A stretch of DNA of 64,000 nucleotides from Stomorhina lunata (Eukaryota; Arthropoda; Insecta; Diptera; Rhiniidae), in NCBI GenBank assembly GCA_933228675.1, contig OW121743.1, positions 12,577,871 to 12,641,870 on the forward strand, written 5' to 3'. The notes under the pieces are model-generated. The model made no database searches, was not told the DNA's origin, and was given only the letters and a program-made list of their open reading frames with translations. Shown here in pieces: positions 24,644 to 35,950 of this stretch. Every line of letters begins with the position of its first letter. Positions within the stretch are counted from its first letter, which is position 1. The position numbers and the translations under genes are program-made.

Positions 24644-25721
24644 AAGTAATTGAAAATTGTAAAAAAAAATGTTATCTTAATTTCAAAACATGTTAACATC
24701 AAATACCAACTCAAATCTGTCTAATTACTCAATATATATTTTTTTTTGTGAATATCATGTAATAACTCCCCATCACTTTAACTAGTTATTAACTTTAGTT
24801 TAATTATATTTTCTGCTCAAAAAATATAATTTATTTTCTAATAATACCGGCTTACACATTAATAAACGTCAACATAAATTTTATTTTAAATTTGAATTTC
24901 AATTTTTTACACACCTTATTTACCTCATTACCTACCTATTACTCTTTGGGACCCACCAAATCTTCACACGCTCACAGTTGATGTAATTTTTGTGTAATAT
25001 TTAAGCAATTGTCTCGTTATTTTCACACTTTATCTGGTTATGGCACAATAAACAATAGATGAAGGAGATATTTGCTTATATTTTAAGCTTGATTTGCTTT
25101 AGAAGTGTTTTCTCCCCACTTTTAAAACATTCACTTCCCTGGGATTTCTTCTTTTTTGTTTTAAATTTGGGCTTATTAATAATCACAATTTCAAAAATTG
25201 CCAATGAACATGCAAAATTTTTATGTAAGTTTTCAATGAAATCAAATAAATGTGATCTAATGGTAGGACCAGTACTAGGTTAGGTACTTAATCACGATTT
25301 CTGAACCTGGAAAGCATAACTTTTACTGGAACGCCACAATCGTCCCCCAAACTAGTTCAGCTCAGACTTATAAATCACTAAAAACGATATATAATTGTCA
25401 ATTCCCAACCGATCTGAAGAATCATACAATATGACAAATACTTAGGTCAAGATCTACAAAAAAGCTTTCCAACAAGCATATCCTATCTCTTATAGTTTCA
25501 AAGATATTCAGCTTTAAAAATTAATATATTCAATTTTTGTCCCATACTTCACCGAATTTTTACTAATATCTGATCTATATAAGCAGCCGCAGGCAGTCCA
25601 TACCACCAGAAGCCGATGAACTTTTTGTAATTTTCGTAAATAACACGATCATTAATGAAACTCGTGAAACTGAATATTAAAAGGATTTAGCTGGAATTTA
25701 GATAATTTCGATACAAACCTT
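24644..25721. other. Unassigned DNA ending in an array leader
   Basis: No gene recognised. The last 150 bp (25570-25721, with GGCAGTCCATACCACCAGAA and TTTTCGTAAATAACACGAT) resemble the stretch just before array 5 (15700-15822). Confidence 0.5.
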
Positions 25722-28487
25722 TGTTAAAGAAAAATTTTTGATAGAAATATTTTTCTTTGAAAAACTTTTGGATCAAAATTATTTTTAAAAGAAAATTTTT
25801 TGATAAAAATATTTTTCTTTGGAAAATTTTTCGATAAAAATTTTTTTTTATAGAAAATTTTTCGTTAAAATTATTTTTCTGTGAAAATTAACAAAAAATC
25901 AAAATTTTTCTATCAAAAAATGTTTCTTTCGAAAAATTTTCCGTTAAAATTTTTTCTAAACAAAAGTTTTTAATAAAAATATTTTTCTATAGAACAAAAA
26001 CTTTTGATACAAAAATTTTCTATTTAAAAATTTTTTTATAAAAAAATTTTCCATAGAAAAATTTTTTATAAAAAAATTTTCCATAGAAAAATTTTTGATA
26101 AAAAAAATTTCCATAGAAAAATTTTTGATAAAAAAATTTTTAATAAAATATTTTCTATTAAAAAATTTTTGATAAAAAAAAATTCCTATAAAAAAATTTA
26201 ATAAAAAAAAATTATAAAAAAAATTTCTATAAAAAAATTTTTCATAAAAAAATTTTCTCTAGATAAAATATTTGATATACAGATTTTTGATAAAAAAAAA
26301 TTCTATAAAAAACACTTTTTCTATAGAAAATTTCTTTATGAAAAATTGTTTTATAGAAAATTTTTTTATGAAAAATTGTTTATGAAAAATTTTTTATAGA
26401 AAAATTTTTTAATGGAAAATTTTTTATAGAAAATTTTTCAATAGAAAATATTTTATTTAAGATTTTTCTATAGAAAATTTTTTATTCAAAATTTTTTTAT
26501 ACACATTTTTTTCAAAATTTTTTCATATAAAATTTTTTATGAAAAATTTTTCTATAGAAAATTGTTTTTATCAATTTTTTTTATAGAAAATTTTTTTATC
26601 AAAAATGTTTTTATTCAAAATTTTTTGATATAAAACTTTTTTATGAAAAATTTTTCTAAAATTAAAAATTTTTCTGTAGAAAATTTTTTATTAAAAATTT
26701 TTGATAAAAAAATTTTCTATAAAAAAATTTCTATAAAAAAAAATTTCTGTAGAAAAATTTTTCATAAAAAAATTTTTTATAGAAAAATATTTGATATAAA
26801 AATTTTCTATAAAAAATTTTTGATAAAAAAAATTTTCCATAGAAAATTTTTATATCAAATATTTTTCTATAGAAAATTTTTATATCAAATATTTTTCTAT
26901 AGAAAATTTTTTTATGAAAAATTTTTCTATGGAAATTTTTTTATAATATTTTTATTTATTAAATTTTTTTATAGGATTTTTTTATCAAAAATTTTTATAT
27001 CAAATATTTTTCTATAGAAAATTTTTTTATGAAAAATTTTTTATAGAAATTTTTTAATATAAAATTTTTTATAGAAAATTTTTCAATAGAAAATATTTTA
27101 TTTAAAATTTTTATTCAAAATTTTTTTTATATTATAAAAAATGTTCAAAATTTTTTCATATAAAATTTTTTATGAAAAATTTTTTTATAGAAAATTGTTT
27201 TTATCAATTTTTTTTATAGAAAATTTTTTTATCAAAAATGTTTTTATTCAAAATTTTTTTGATATAAAACTTTTTTATTAAAAATTTTTGATAAAAAAAT
27301 TTTCAATAAAAAATTTCTGTAGAACAATTTTTCATAAAAAATTTTTCTATAGAAAAATATTTGATATAAAAATTTTCTATAAAAAAGTTTTGATAAAAAA
27401 AATTTTCCATAGAAAATTTTTATATCAAATATTTTTCTATTGAAAATTTTTATATCAAATATTTTTCTATAGAAAATTTTTTTATAAAAAATTTTTCTAT
27501 AGAAATTTTTTTATAATATTTTTTTTATTAAATTTTTTTATAGGATTTTTTTTATCAAAAATTTTTATATCAAATATTTTTCTATAGAAAACTTTTTTAT
27601 GAAAAATTTTTCTATAGAAATTTTTTTTATAAATTTTTTTTCTATCAAAAAATTTTTCTTTTGAAAAATTTTAGGTAAAAATTGTTTCATAAAAAAATTT
27701 TCTATAGAAAAATATTTGATATAAAAATTTTTGATAAAAAAAATTCCTATAAAAAAATTTAATAAAAAAAAAATTTATAAAAAAAATTCCTATAGAAAAA
27801 TTTTTCATTCAAAAATTTTCTATAGAAAAATATTTGATATATAAAATTTTCTATAGAAAATTTTTTTATTGAAAATTTTTTATAGAAAATGTTTATATCA
27901 AAAAATTTTCGATAGAAAAATATTTGATATACAAATTTTTGATAAAAAAAAATCAAAAAAATTTTTTAATAGAAAACATTTTATTTAAAATTTTTCTATA
28001 GAAAATTTTCTATTAAAAATTTTTGATAAAAAAATTTAATAAAAAAAATTTATAAAAAAAATTTCTATAGAAAAATTTTTCATTAAAAAATTTTCTATAG
28101 AAAAATATTTGATATAAAAATTTTCTATAGAAAATTTTGTTATCAAAAATATTTTATAGACAATTTTTATATCAAAAAATTTTCTATAGAAAAATATTTG
28201 ATATAAAAATTTTCTATGGAAAATTTTTTTATCAAAAATTTTTTATAGAAAATTTTTATATCAAATATTTTTGTATAGAAAATTTTTTTATGAAAAATTT
28301 TTCTATAGAAAATTTTTTTATAGAAATTTTTTTATAGAAAATTTTTTTATCAAAAATTTTTAATAAAAAATTTTCTATAGAAAAATATTTGATATAAAAA
28401 TTTTCTATAAAAAATATTTAATAAAAACAAATTTCTTTAGAAAAATTTTTAATAAAAAAATTTTATATCAAAAATTTTTGAAAAATT
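25722..28487. repeat. Degenerate AT minisatellite domain (array 6a)
   Basis: Continuous low-complexity sequence built from TTTTTCTATAGAAAA-, TTTTTGATAAAAAA- and ATTTTTATATCAAAT-type pieces with irregular spacing. Blocks of several hundred bp recur: the succession near 26760-27010 resembles 27340-27640. It looks like an old array related to the CTATAG family, scrambled by duplication and point change. The Phe/Ile/Lys-rich frames at 26643-27017, 27759-27956 and 28137-28337 are artefacts of composition. Confidence 0.85.
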
Positions 28488-28812
28488 AGGTTTCATCAGG
28501 CTTGAGTTCATTTAATTTTCAAATTATTAATTTTGAAAATTGGAAAGTAAATTATGGAGAAAAAACTGAAAAAATTATTTTTGAAGGCGGCTAGTGGATT
28601 GCAATTTGTGTTCCGCCACAGGACGTCATCAGCACTTAGCGCCCTCGACCACAGTCGAGTTGTCAAATTGCAGAGATAATCTTCAATTTAACTCATTAAG
28701 TTTGATCGAACATCACTACGTTTTTTTTTCTCCATAATTTACTTTCCAATTTTCAAAATTAATAATTTGAAAATAAAATGAACTCAAGCCTGATGAAATC
28801 TAATTTTTCAAT
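28478..28812. repeat. Foldback: 85-bp inverted repeat around a 165-bp spacer
   Basis: The left arm (28478-28563) contains TTTCATCAGGCTTGAGTTCA and GGAAAGTAAATTATGGAGA. The right arm (28729-28812) is its near-perfect complement. The spacer is distinctly less AT-rich than its surroundings and includes TTCCGCCACAGGACGTCATC and a small CTCGAC/GTCGAG hairpin. The flanking minisatellite is also roughly mirrored. No reading frame of note. Confidence 0.8.
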
Positions 28813-28849
28813 TAATTCTAAAGTTCGAATAATTAATTCCCAAATAATC

Positions 28850-29290
28850 AAAAAATTTTGAATAAAAACATTTTCTATAAAAAAAATGTTTAATAAAATA
28901 TTTTCTATTAAAAAATTTTCTATAAAAAAATTTTTGATAAAAAAATTTTCTATAAAAAAAATTTCTATAAAAAATTTTTTACAAAAACAAAAAAAAATTG
29001 ATAAAAACAATTTTCTATAGAAAAATTTTTCATAATAAAATTTTATATAAAAAAAAATTTATATAAAAATAAATTTTGAATTTCTATAAAAAAGTTTTGA
29101 AAAAACATTTTCTATAAAAAGTTTTGAAAAAAAAAATTTCTATAAAAAATTTTTCATAAAAAAATTTTCTATAAAAAATTTTCTATAAAAAAATTTTTAT
29201 AGAACAATTTTTCATAAAAAAATTTTCTATAGAAAAACTGTTTGATAAAAAAAAATTTTCATAGAAAAAGTTTTGATAAAACTATTTAAA
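28850..29290. repeat. Degenerate AT minisatellite (array 6b)
   Basis: Continuation of the array on the far side of the foldback, made of TTTTCTATAAAAAAAT- and TTTGATAAAAAA-type pieces. No coding meaning. Confidence 0.8.
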
Positions 29291-29309
29291 ACAAATAAGA
29301 AAGAGCTAT

Positions 29310-29410
29310 ATTCGGTCAATCCCGACCATATTAAGGAAATTACAAACGGAATGACAATCTCAATATACCCCCGCATTCTTTTTGATGACGGGTATAATAA
29401 GCGCATTCAT
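29310..29410 (-). repeat. Dispersed 'TATACCC' repeat, end fragment
   Basis: On the minus strand this reads CGTCATCAAAAAGAATGC, GGGGGTATATTGAGATTGTC, then CATTCCGTTTGTAATTTCC. This matches the start of the repeat cluster at 58510 and the fragment at 38290-38395. The repeat family is not named here. Confidence 0.6.
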
Positions 29411-29564
29411 TTGTTTGTGTGCTTGTGTTGAAAAAAAAATACTACAAATAAACGCTTTGCTTTTATTGAAATTAAGTAAAAATGCAAAGCCTACCCTTAG
29501 GCGGTAAAATTAAATAATTATTCATGTACTTGCATTTTATGTATGTTCTTGAATTATTTGTACT

Positions 29565-30430
29565 TTACTTACTTAAATGGCCTATATTTACATACAGGGC
29601 CAAGCAAGTTTTAGAATTCCATGCAGATCGATCTTGTGCACATATGCTCCAATTTCGTAGGCCAAGCTTTGAATGATATTCCTTTTCTTGATCTTTCCAT
29701 CGGATTTTCGGATGTCCTCTTTTACGAGTTCCCTCGGTATCGTTTGCTGAAGTATTTTCATCTATCGCACATCATGTCCCAGACAACGCAGCCGCCGGTG
29801 TTTGATGTGTTTTACGATATCGATGTCTGAGTATAACTCAAACTTACTTGGTTCATTTGATGTCGATATTCATTGTTGATGCCGACTGGTTCAAAGATTT
29901 TTTGTAGAATCTTTCTCTCAAAAACTCCAAGAATAGCTTCATCTGCCTGTGCAAGTGGCCAAGGTTCAGCACCATATAGTAACACGGGTTGTATAAGCGT
30001 TTTGTATAGCATAATTTGAGGTCCTATGCTCCACTGGAAGTCAAGGATAACAGAAGAAGCAGAGCTGCATATACTTAGGAGTGTCTTCAACATCACGAAT
30101 TTTCGGGGACAAATTGCAATAACTCCAAAACTAGTTTGCTTGCTTAGGCAAAATAGCTTCTGTTGGCAAGTATGATTCAATGTTTGATTTCGAAACCTAT
30201 GTCATTATTTGTTGACGGCGGTACCAAGGTAAACAAATTCTTTTACAACCTCGAAGATATAGTTCTCAACTATCACATGTGACCCAATTCTTATGGACTG
30301 TCTACTTACAGAAACTGGCAGTTTTGTTTTTGATTCATTGATAGCTAGACCCATTTTATTAGATTCCTTCTCGACACTTGAAAAGGCATCATTTTTGACC
30401 CCATGTCTAAAAAGGGTTAAAATATTGTTT
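29565..30430 (-). pseudogene. RTE-like non-LTR retrotransposon, 3' fragment
   Basis: The minus strand carries diverged C-terminal reverse-transcriptase sequence of the RTE type: residues like YKTLIQPVLLYGAEPWPLAQ, then FERKILQKIFEPVG, NNEYRHQMN and downstream HIKQ-type remnants. It ends in an AAGTAAGTAAAGTAC tail, the short tandem 3' tail also seen on the other copies. Frame breaks are present, and a stretch at about 30080-30150 (ATCACGAATTTTCGGGGACA) resembles the 335-bp satellite, so satellite-like sequence may have been inserted or converted into it. The ORF at 29812-30180 is its longest intact piece. Non-functional. Confidence 0.75.
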
Positions 30431-30714
30431 TTAATGAAAAAGACTTTATCTTAGTGTAAAATAGTTACTTTTAAGTATATTTATTTAAATTCAGTAATAA
30501 ATCAGTAATATTACGTATTTAAAAAATAAAAAAATAAATACAAAAAATCAAATTTTTCATTTTTGCCTCCGCAAAAAAGTGTTAATTTTACCCAATTTTA
30601 AAAACAAAGAACCTGTTTATATTTTCCTAAGTATGGATAATTTTATACCATATAAACATTATTAAAATTGAGCATAAATAAGATTTATGAAGCATTTACT
30701 CAAATTATGAGCAA
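30431..30714. other. Short unassigned stretch
   Basis: Nothing recognised between the RTE fragment and the satellite. Confidence 0.4.
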
Positions 30715-32242
<1,528 letters not shown>

Positions 32243-32813
32243 AATCAGTTTCGCAAAGAGACAGAATCTTGTTCCTCCATTTCAAACTAAATATTGCTAC
32301 TATGGACAAATGTTGCCTATAAGCAACATTGCGTTTTTACAATTTCTGACATATCAATAAGAAATATTTTGAATATCCAGTTGACTTTGTAGGGAATTGT
32401 GACTAACTAACATTTTCCGGTCCCGGAAACTTTGAACAATTAACATAAATTTAAAAATTTTTATAAAACCTTAAAACTAATTTTGGAGCTGCTTTTAATT
32501 TCATTTAAAGCTAATGACACAAATTTTAACAGGTCGTTTTCTTAAGACCCAAAACTTCTAAGATATCTAATTTTGCTGTCTTTTGACAAAGGGAGTTTAA
32601 AAAAATTTTTAATTTATAGTTTATTTTTATTAAATACAACAAAAATGAAATTAATTCTAAAAATTACAACTTAAACTAGAAATATTTTTAAAGAAAAAAA
32701 TCAATGAATTATATACAGAAATTTTTTAAATATAAATAATAAAATAATAACATTTTCATTAAATAAAATAACAAGTAAAATTTATACAAATATAAATAAT
32801 AAAATAAATAAAA
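32243..32813. other. AT-rich DNA downstream of the GMC gene
   Basis: No gene seen. It lies 3' of the minus-strand gene and could include its more distal 3' untranslated region; another AATAAA (minus strand) occurs near 32620. Confidence 0.4.
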
Positions 32814-32819
32814 TTTATT
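32814..32819 (-). promoter_or_regulatory. Candidate polyadenylation signal AATAAA for the GMC gene
   Basis: AATAAA on the minus strand about 195 nt past the GMC stop codon. The surrounding sequence is A/T-only, so chance matches are frequent. Confidence 0.3.
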
Positions 32820-32969
32820 TATAACAAATAGATAACAATAAAAAAATATTGACTAGTTAGTTTTTTCTTCTTCGAATTTTTTTTGTTAAAATTTCAAAAT
32901 TTCTTTTTAATGGAAGCCTTAGGTCTATAAATGTTAACAACTAAAAAAATGGAACATTGAATTTTCAGC

Positions 32970-33050
32970 TTAGCCCTTGCGGCTTAAGGGTCTTACACCC
33001 CAAATTCTTCTTAGCCCTTACGGTTTAAGGGCCGTACACCCCAATCTTCC
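32970..33050 (-). repeat. 41-bp tandem duplication at the 3' end of the GMC coding region
   Basis: Units 32970-33010 and 33011-33050 share TTAGCCCTT, GG-TTAAGGG and TACACCCCAA and differ at about five positions. The upstream unit (in the minus sense) encodes the last ten residues and the stop. The other lies just beyond the stop in a different frame, where it could read LGCKTLKPQG and a stop. Confidence 0.85.
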
Positions 33051-34908
33051 TTAATCATATCAGAAGCTTTTTCTCCTATCGCTATAACGGGAGCATTGGG
33101 ATTACCATTGACAATTGTGGGCATAATACTAGCATCTACAACACGCAAACCCGAAACACCATAAACCCTAAGGCGAGAGTCAACCACAGCTGTGCTATCC
33201 CAACTGGGACCCATTTTACAGGTACCCGTAGGATGATAAATGGTAAAGGTGAATTGTTTAATGCAACAGGCCCAATAGGCGTCACTGTTGAAATCCAAAT
33301 GCCTACACCCAGGCAGGGGAATGTTGTGGAGCCGAGAACCAAATCTTTGGAAGGCCTGGGTGTTGGAGACATTTACAGCCAACTTAATACCCTCCACCAA
33401 AACATCTATGTCTTCTTGATGGGCAAAATAGTTGGGTATAATTTTAGGCTGCTGCTGGGGATTGCGGGAGTTAAGGCGAACCCAACCAGTAGATTTGGGT
33501 CTTAAAAGCAAAGGCAATATGGACCAAGTTTCAGAATTTTGCAAGGGCTTGTATACAGTATTATAGAAGCCATCTCTTAGATTCAAAATCTTGCGTATCT
33601 GCTCTCCGCCATCCGAGTTAATGGAACTGGGACAGAAATGGAATTGTATATCAGGCCAATCTACCTTAGGATCTTGAAATTTGCTATTAAGAAAAGCTAC
33701 ACCCTCTACACCGGTAAATGTCATGGGACCACGTTCTCTTAAAATGTACTCCATAGAAACAGGTATCGTCTGAAAACGATTACGTGTTACCGTCAAAGGA
33801 GCATCGACCACAAAGGTAAGACCTCCCAGACCCACATGATCTTGCAGGTTATTACCCACAGGCAAATCAGATACCACGGGTATGCCCATTTCCTGCAAAT
33901 GCTCCGCAGGTCCTATACCCGAAAGCATGAGAAGTTGTGGTGAGTTTAAGGCTCCAGCGCTGGAGATTACTTCTCTGCGCACAAACACTAAATTTTTGTG
34001 ACCATTCTTCAGATATTCCACACCTGTAGCTCTTTTATTTTGATCCATTATAATGCGTGTGGCCTGGGCATGTAAAACAACATCCAGGTTCTTACGCAAA
34101 CGTACCGGTCTTATAAAAGCCTTGCCGGTACTGCATCTAGAACCCCTTCTAACCGTCGACTGGGTAAGCATAAAGCCCGTTTGTAGTTCACCATTAATAT
34201 CACGATTTTCATAGCCCATCTCCAGGCCGGCTTGCAGAAAAGCTATAGACAAGGGAGTACGCCAGGGGGATTCTTGTACAGTCAAATAGCCACCAGTTTC
34301 GTGATAGGGCGTTTTGGCCAAATAGGGATTGCGTACATCTTCGGATTTGAGAAAGTATTTTAAAATATCTTCATAGCCCCAGCCTGGATTACCCAGAGAT
34401 TCCCAATGGTTGTAGTCATTCTTGGAGCCTCTAACATAAACCATAGCATTAAGAACACTGGAACCCCCCAGAACCTTGCCTCTGGGCCAAAAACAGCGAT
34501 CACCTTTCATGGCCTGGCAATATTGACGAGTAGCTGAGGGTGTAGTTTGATATTTCCAATCCAAGTCGGTAAGTTGTAGATAGCCAGCCAAGGCAGGAAC
34601 ATCGGATATTTCAGTTTCATCTCCACCAGCCTCCAGAAGTAAGACAGTCCAATTTTTGACCTCCGACAAACGATTGGCCACCACGGCACCCGCCGAACCG
34701 CCACCAATCACAACAAAATCATATTGACGCCTGATCTGTAAAATAAGAATATCAGTAACTCTTTTCGTTATAACTCTAGACCAAAACTCACCACTTGAGG
34801 TTCCTGTACTCTATTTTCGGGATCTACGTTTTGATAACGATAGTAATTCATGCCGATCGCCAGTAAGGGTATCATGCCCAGCAAAGAGGTCATTGTACCA
34901 AATGCCAT
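33011..34908 (-). CDS. GMC oxidoreductase (glucose dehydrogenase-like, FAD)
   Basis: Spliced protein of 613 residues: exon 34908-34792 (39 codons), 56-bp intron, exon 34735-33011. The N-terminus has a hydrophobic stretch (about residues 8-20, [14 protein letters not shown]), a likely signal peptide or anchor. Then come the FAD dinucleotide fold IGGGSAG (49-55) with EAGG (74-77), GMC signature 1 beginning [14 protein letters not shown] (about 123), signature 2 [15 protein letters not shown] (about 300), and the C-terminal catalytic region with His540 in [10 protein letters not shown] and Asn584 in NPNAP, the usual His/Asn pair. Length and motif order are those of insect GMC dehydrogenases. These oxidise alcohols or sugars with FAD and are usually secreted or membrane-facing; the substrate cannot be read from sequence. 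In Drosophila many paralogs form a cluster inside a flotillin-2 intron; whether this locus is syntenic cannot be judged here. Start chosen for its A at -3, the signal sequence and the phase-0 splice. It begins 13 nt after the upstream frame's stop. Confidence 0.95.
34736..34791 (-). other. 56-bp intron in the GMC gene
   Basis: Donor GTGAGT at 34791 and acceptor TTATTTTACAG ending at 34736. Phase 0; removing it joins the codons for EPQV to IRRQYDFVV without a break. Typical short dipteran intron length. Confidence 0.92.
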
Positions 34909-34921
34909 TTTTCAGTAATTG

Positions 34922-35734
34922 TCAAATCCAGGGATCTTCTTTTATTTTAGATTTTTGCTTATTAAAGCCGTTGCTTTCCGGGGCACTAGTCGATAAGGGT
35001 GCTTCTGTTAAGATTTTGGGTGTATAATTGCGTATACCTCCCGGCTTGGCCACCTGATACTGGGCCTTGGCCTTTTGATCTTCTTCCAAAATATCCAAAT
35101 AAGATTTTATATACAAATGATGCTCCAAGTAATCCTTTTGCTTTTGTAAAGATTTGCTGGATTTAGTCGAGACTACAGAAGTGGCTCCCCCACTTGCCAC
35201 CGAGGCAGCCGAGGAAAATCTTGAGGGTGTACAGTGACACGATGAATAGTAAATACCACTATCGGTACTCTGAGAGCTTTTACGTTGATATTTCCCCTTC
35301 AAATCCCGATACACAACTTCGGGATTATCAAAGCCACTCGATTGATAGTCGGATGTAGAAGAATGGCTGTCCAGAGATTTACGGGAACCTAATTGAGATT
35401 TGGATATTTTCGCTTTTTCATAGGTTTGCTTGGTCAAATTATATTTCTGTCTTTGTCGATAGTATTCCTCGTCCGTCGAGGAGCCGTTCGAGATACTGGA
35501 AGATGTATAGATTAATTCCTTGTGCTGCTGCTGTTTGTAGCGTTGTTTGGGTATAGAAAAGCTTGAAGAGTTTTTGGATGTTGGGAAATTTGAGGACTGA
35601 TAGTTTTGTTTATCCTGATGGTGCTGATGATGATAGGTTGGTGGTTGCTGTTGCTGCTGTTGTTGTTGAGGAAGAGGTTGCTGTTGTCGTCTAGAAGTGT
35701 TACATTTATTTTGTTGTGATATCTCTTGTCCCAT
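34922..35734 (-). CDS. Unrecognised Gln/Ser-rich protein, first cistron of a possible dicistronic mRNA
   Basis: Intact 270-residue frame. I do not recognise the family. It starts MGQEIS, fitting the N-myristoylation pattern (Gly2, Ser6), with Cys11 nearby as a possible palmitoylation site. Next come a Gln-rich tract (about 17-32) and His-rich HHQHHQ, a long Ser/Thr/Tyr-rich probably disordered middle with STDSGIYYSS, and a charged helix-prone segment (about 196-228, LQKQKDYLEHH...YLDILEEDQKAKAQ). The C-terminus is basic, ending KIKEDPWI. A membrane-tethered adaptor or regulator is a guess only. The single Met is the initiator (A at -3). On the sense strand only two other ATGs occur in 813 nt, one followed at once by a stop, the other opening an 11-codon frame. 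The stop lies 13 nt before the GMC start, in another frame, inside the same exon. Composition differs sharply from the surrounding AT-rich DNA, supporting a real gene. Confidence 0.85.
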   Translation of the reverse strand: MGQEISQQNKCNTSRRQQQPLPQQQQQQQQPPTYHHQHHQDKQNYQSSNFPTSKNSSSFSIPKQRYKQQQHKELIYTSSSISNGSSTDEEYYRQRQKYNLTKQTYEKAKISKSQLGSRKSLDSHSSTSDYQSSGFDNPEVVYRDLKGKYQRKSSQSTDSGIYYSSCHCTPSRFSSAASVASGGATSVVSTKSSKSLQKQKDYLEHHLYIKSYLDILEEDQKAKAQYQVAKPGGIRNYTPKILTEAPLSTSAPESNGFNKQKSKIKEDPWI

Positions 35735-35762
35735 ATTTTATTCGATTGAAATATAGGAAGCT
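35735..35762 (-). promoter_or_regulatory. 5' untranslated sequence and splice acceptor of the dicistronic exon
   Basis: On the minus strand a strong polypyrimidine tract (CTTTCTTTCCCTCTTTTCC) ends in AG at 35762-35761, leaving 26 nt of 5' UTR before ATG at 35734. So at least one non-coding exon should lie upstream. A consensus-like donor (AA then GTGAGA) at 35993 is one candidate, but not the only one. Confidence 0.7.
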
Positions 35763-35845
35763 GGAAAAGAGGGAAAGAAAGATGAATTGTTAGAATATTT
35801 AAAGCAACTTATATGGAATATTATTATGAGGAAAGAAGTTCTTAA

Positions 35846-35950
35846 AAATACATTGTAAAATAAATTATTTTGAAAATCCCTAAGGTATGCTACACAATAT
35901 TGGCTAAAAAGTCTGAGTTTTCAATCGTTATCGAATGCGGCGATTTGCCC
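35846..35950. mobile_element. MITE-like element, end fragment (copy 6)
   Basis: AAATCCCTAAGGTATGCTAC, then AAAAGTCTGAGTTTTCAATC, and ATCGAATGCGGCGATTTGCC match the right half of the family at 6568. If the upstream donor guess is right, it lies in the 5' intron of the dicistronic gene. Confidence 0.6.

Noticed and set aside
33233..33505. 90-codon plus-strand frame and other frames within 33.0-34.7 kb
   Set aside because: Shadows of the GMC coding sequence, which has all family motifs on the minus strand.
34908..34924. Read-through or fusion of the two cistrons into one protein
   Set aside because: The two frames are offset, and after the first stop the upstream frame does not continue into the GMC frame without a frameshift. 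Separate initiation is simpler.
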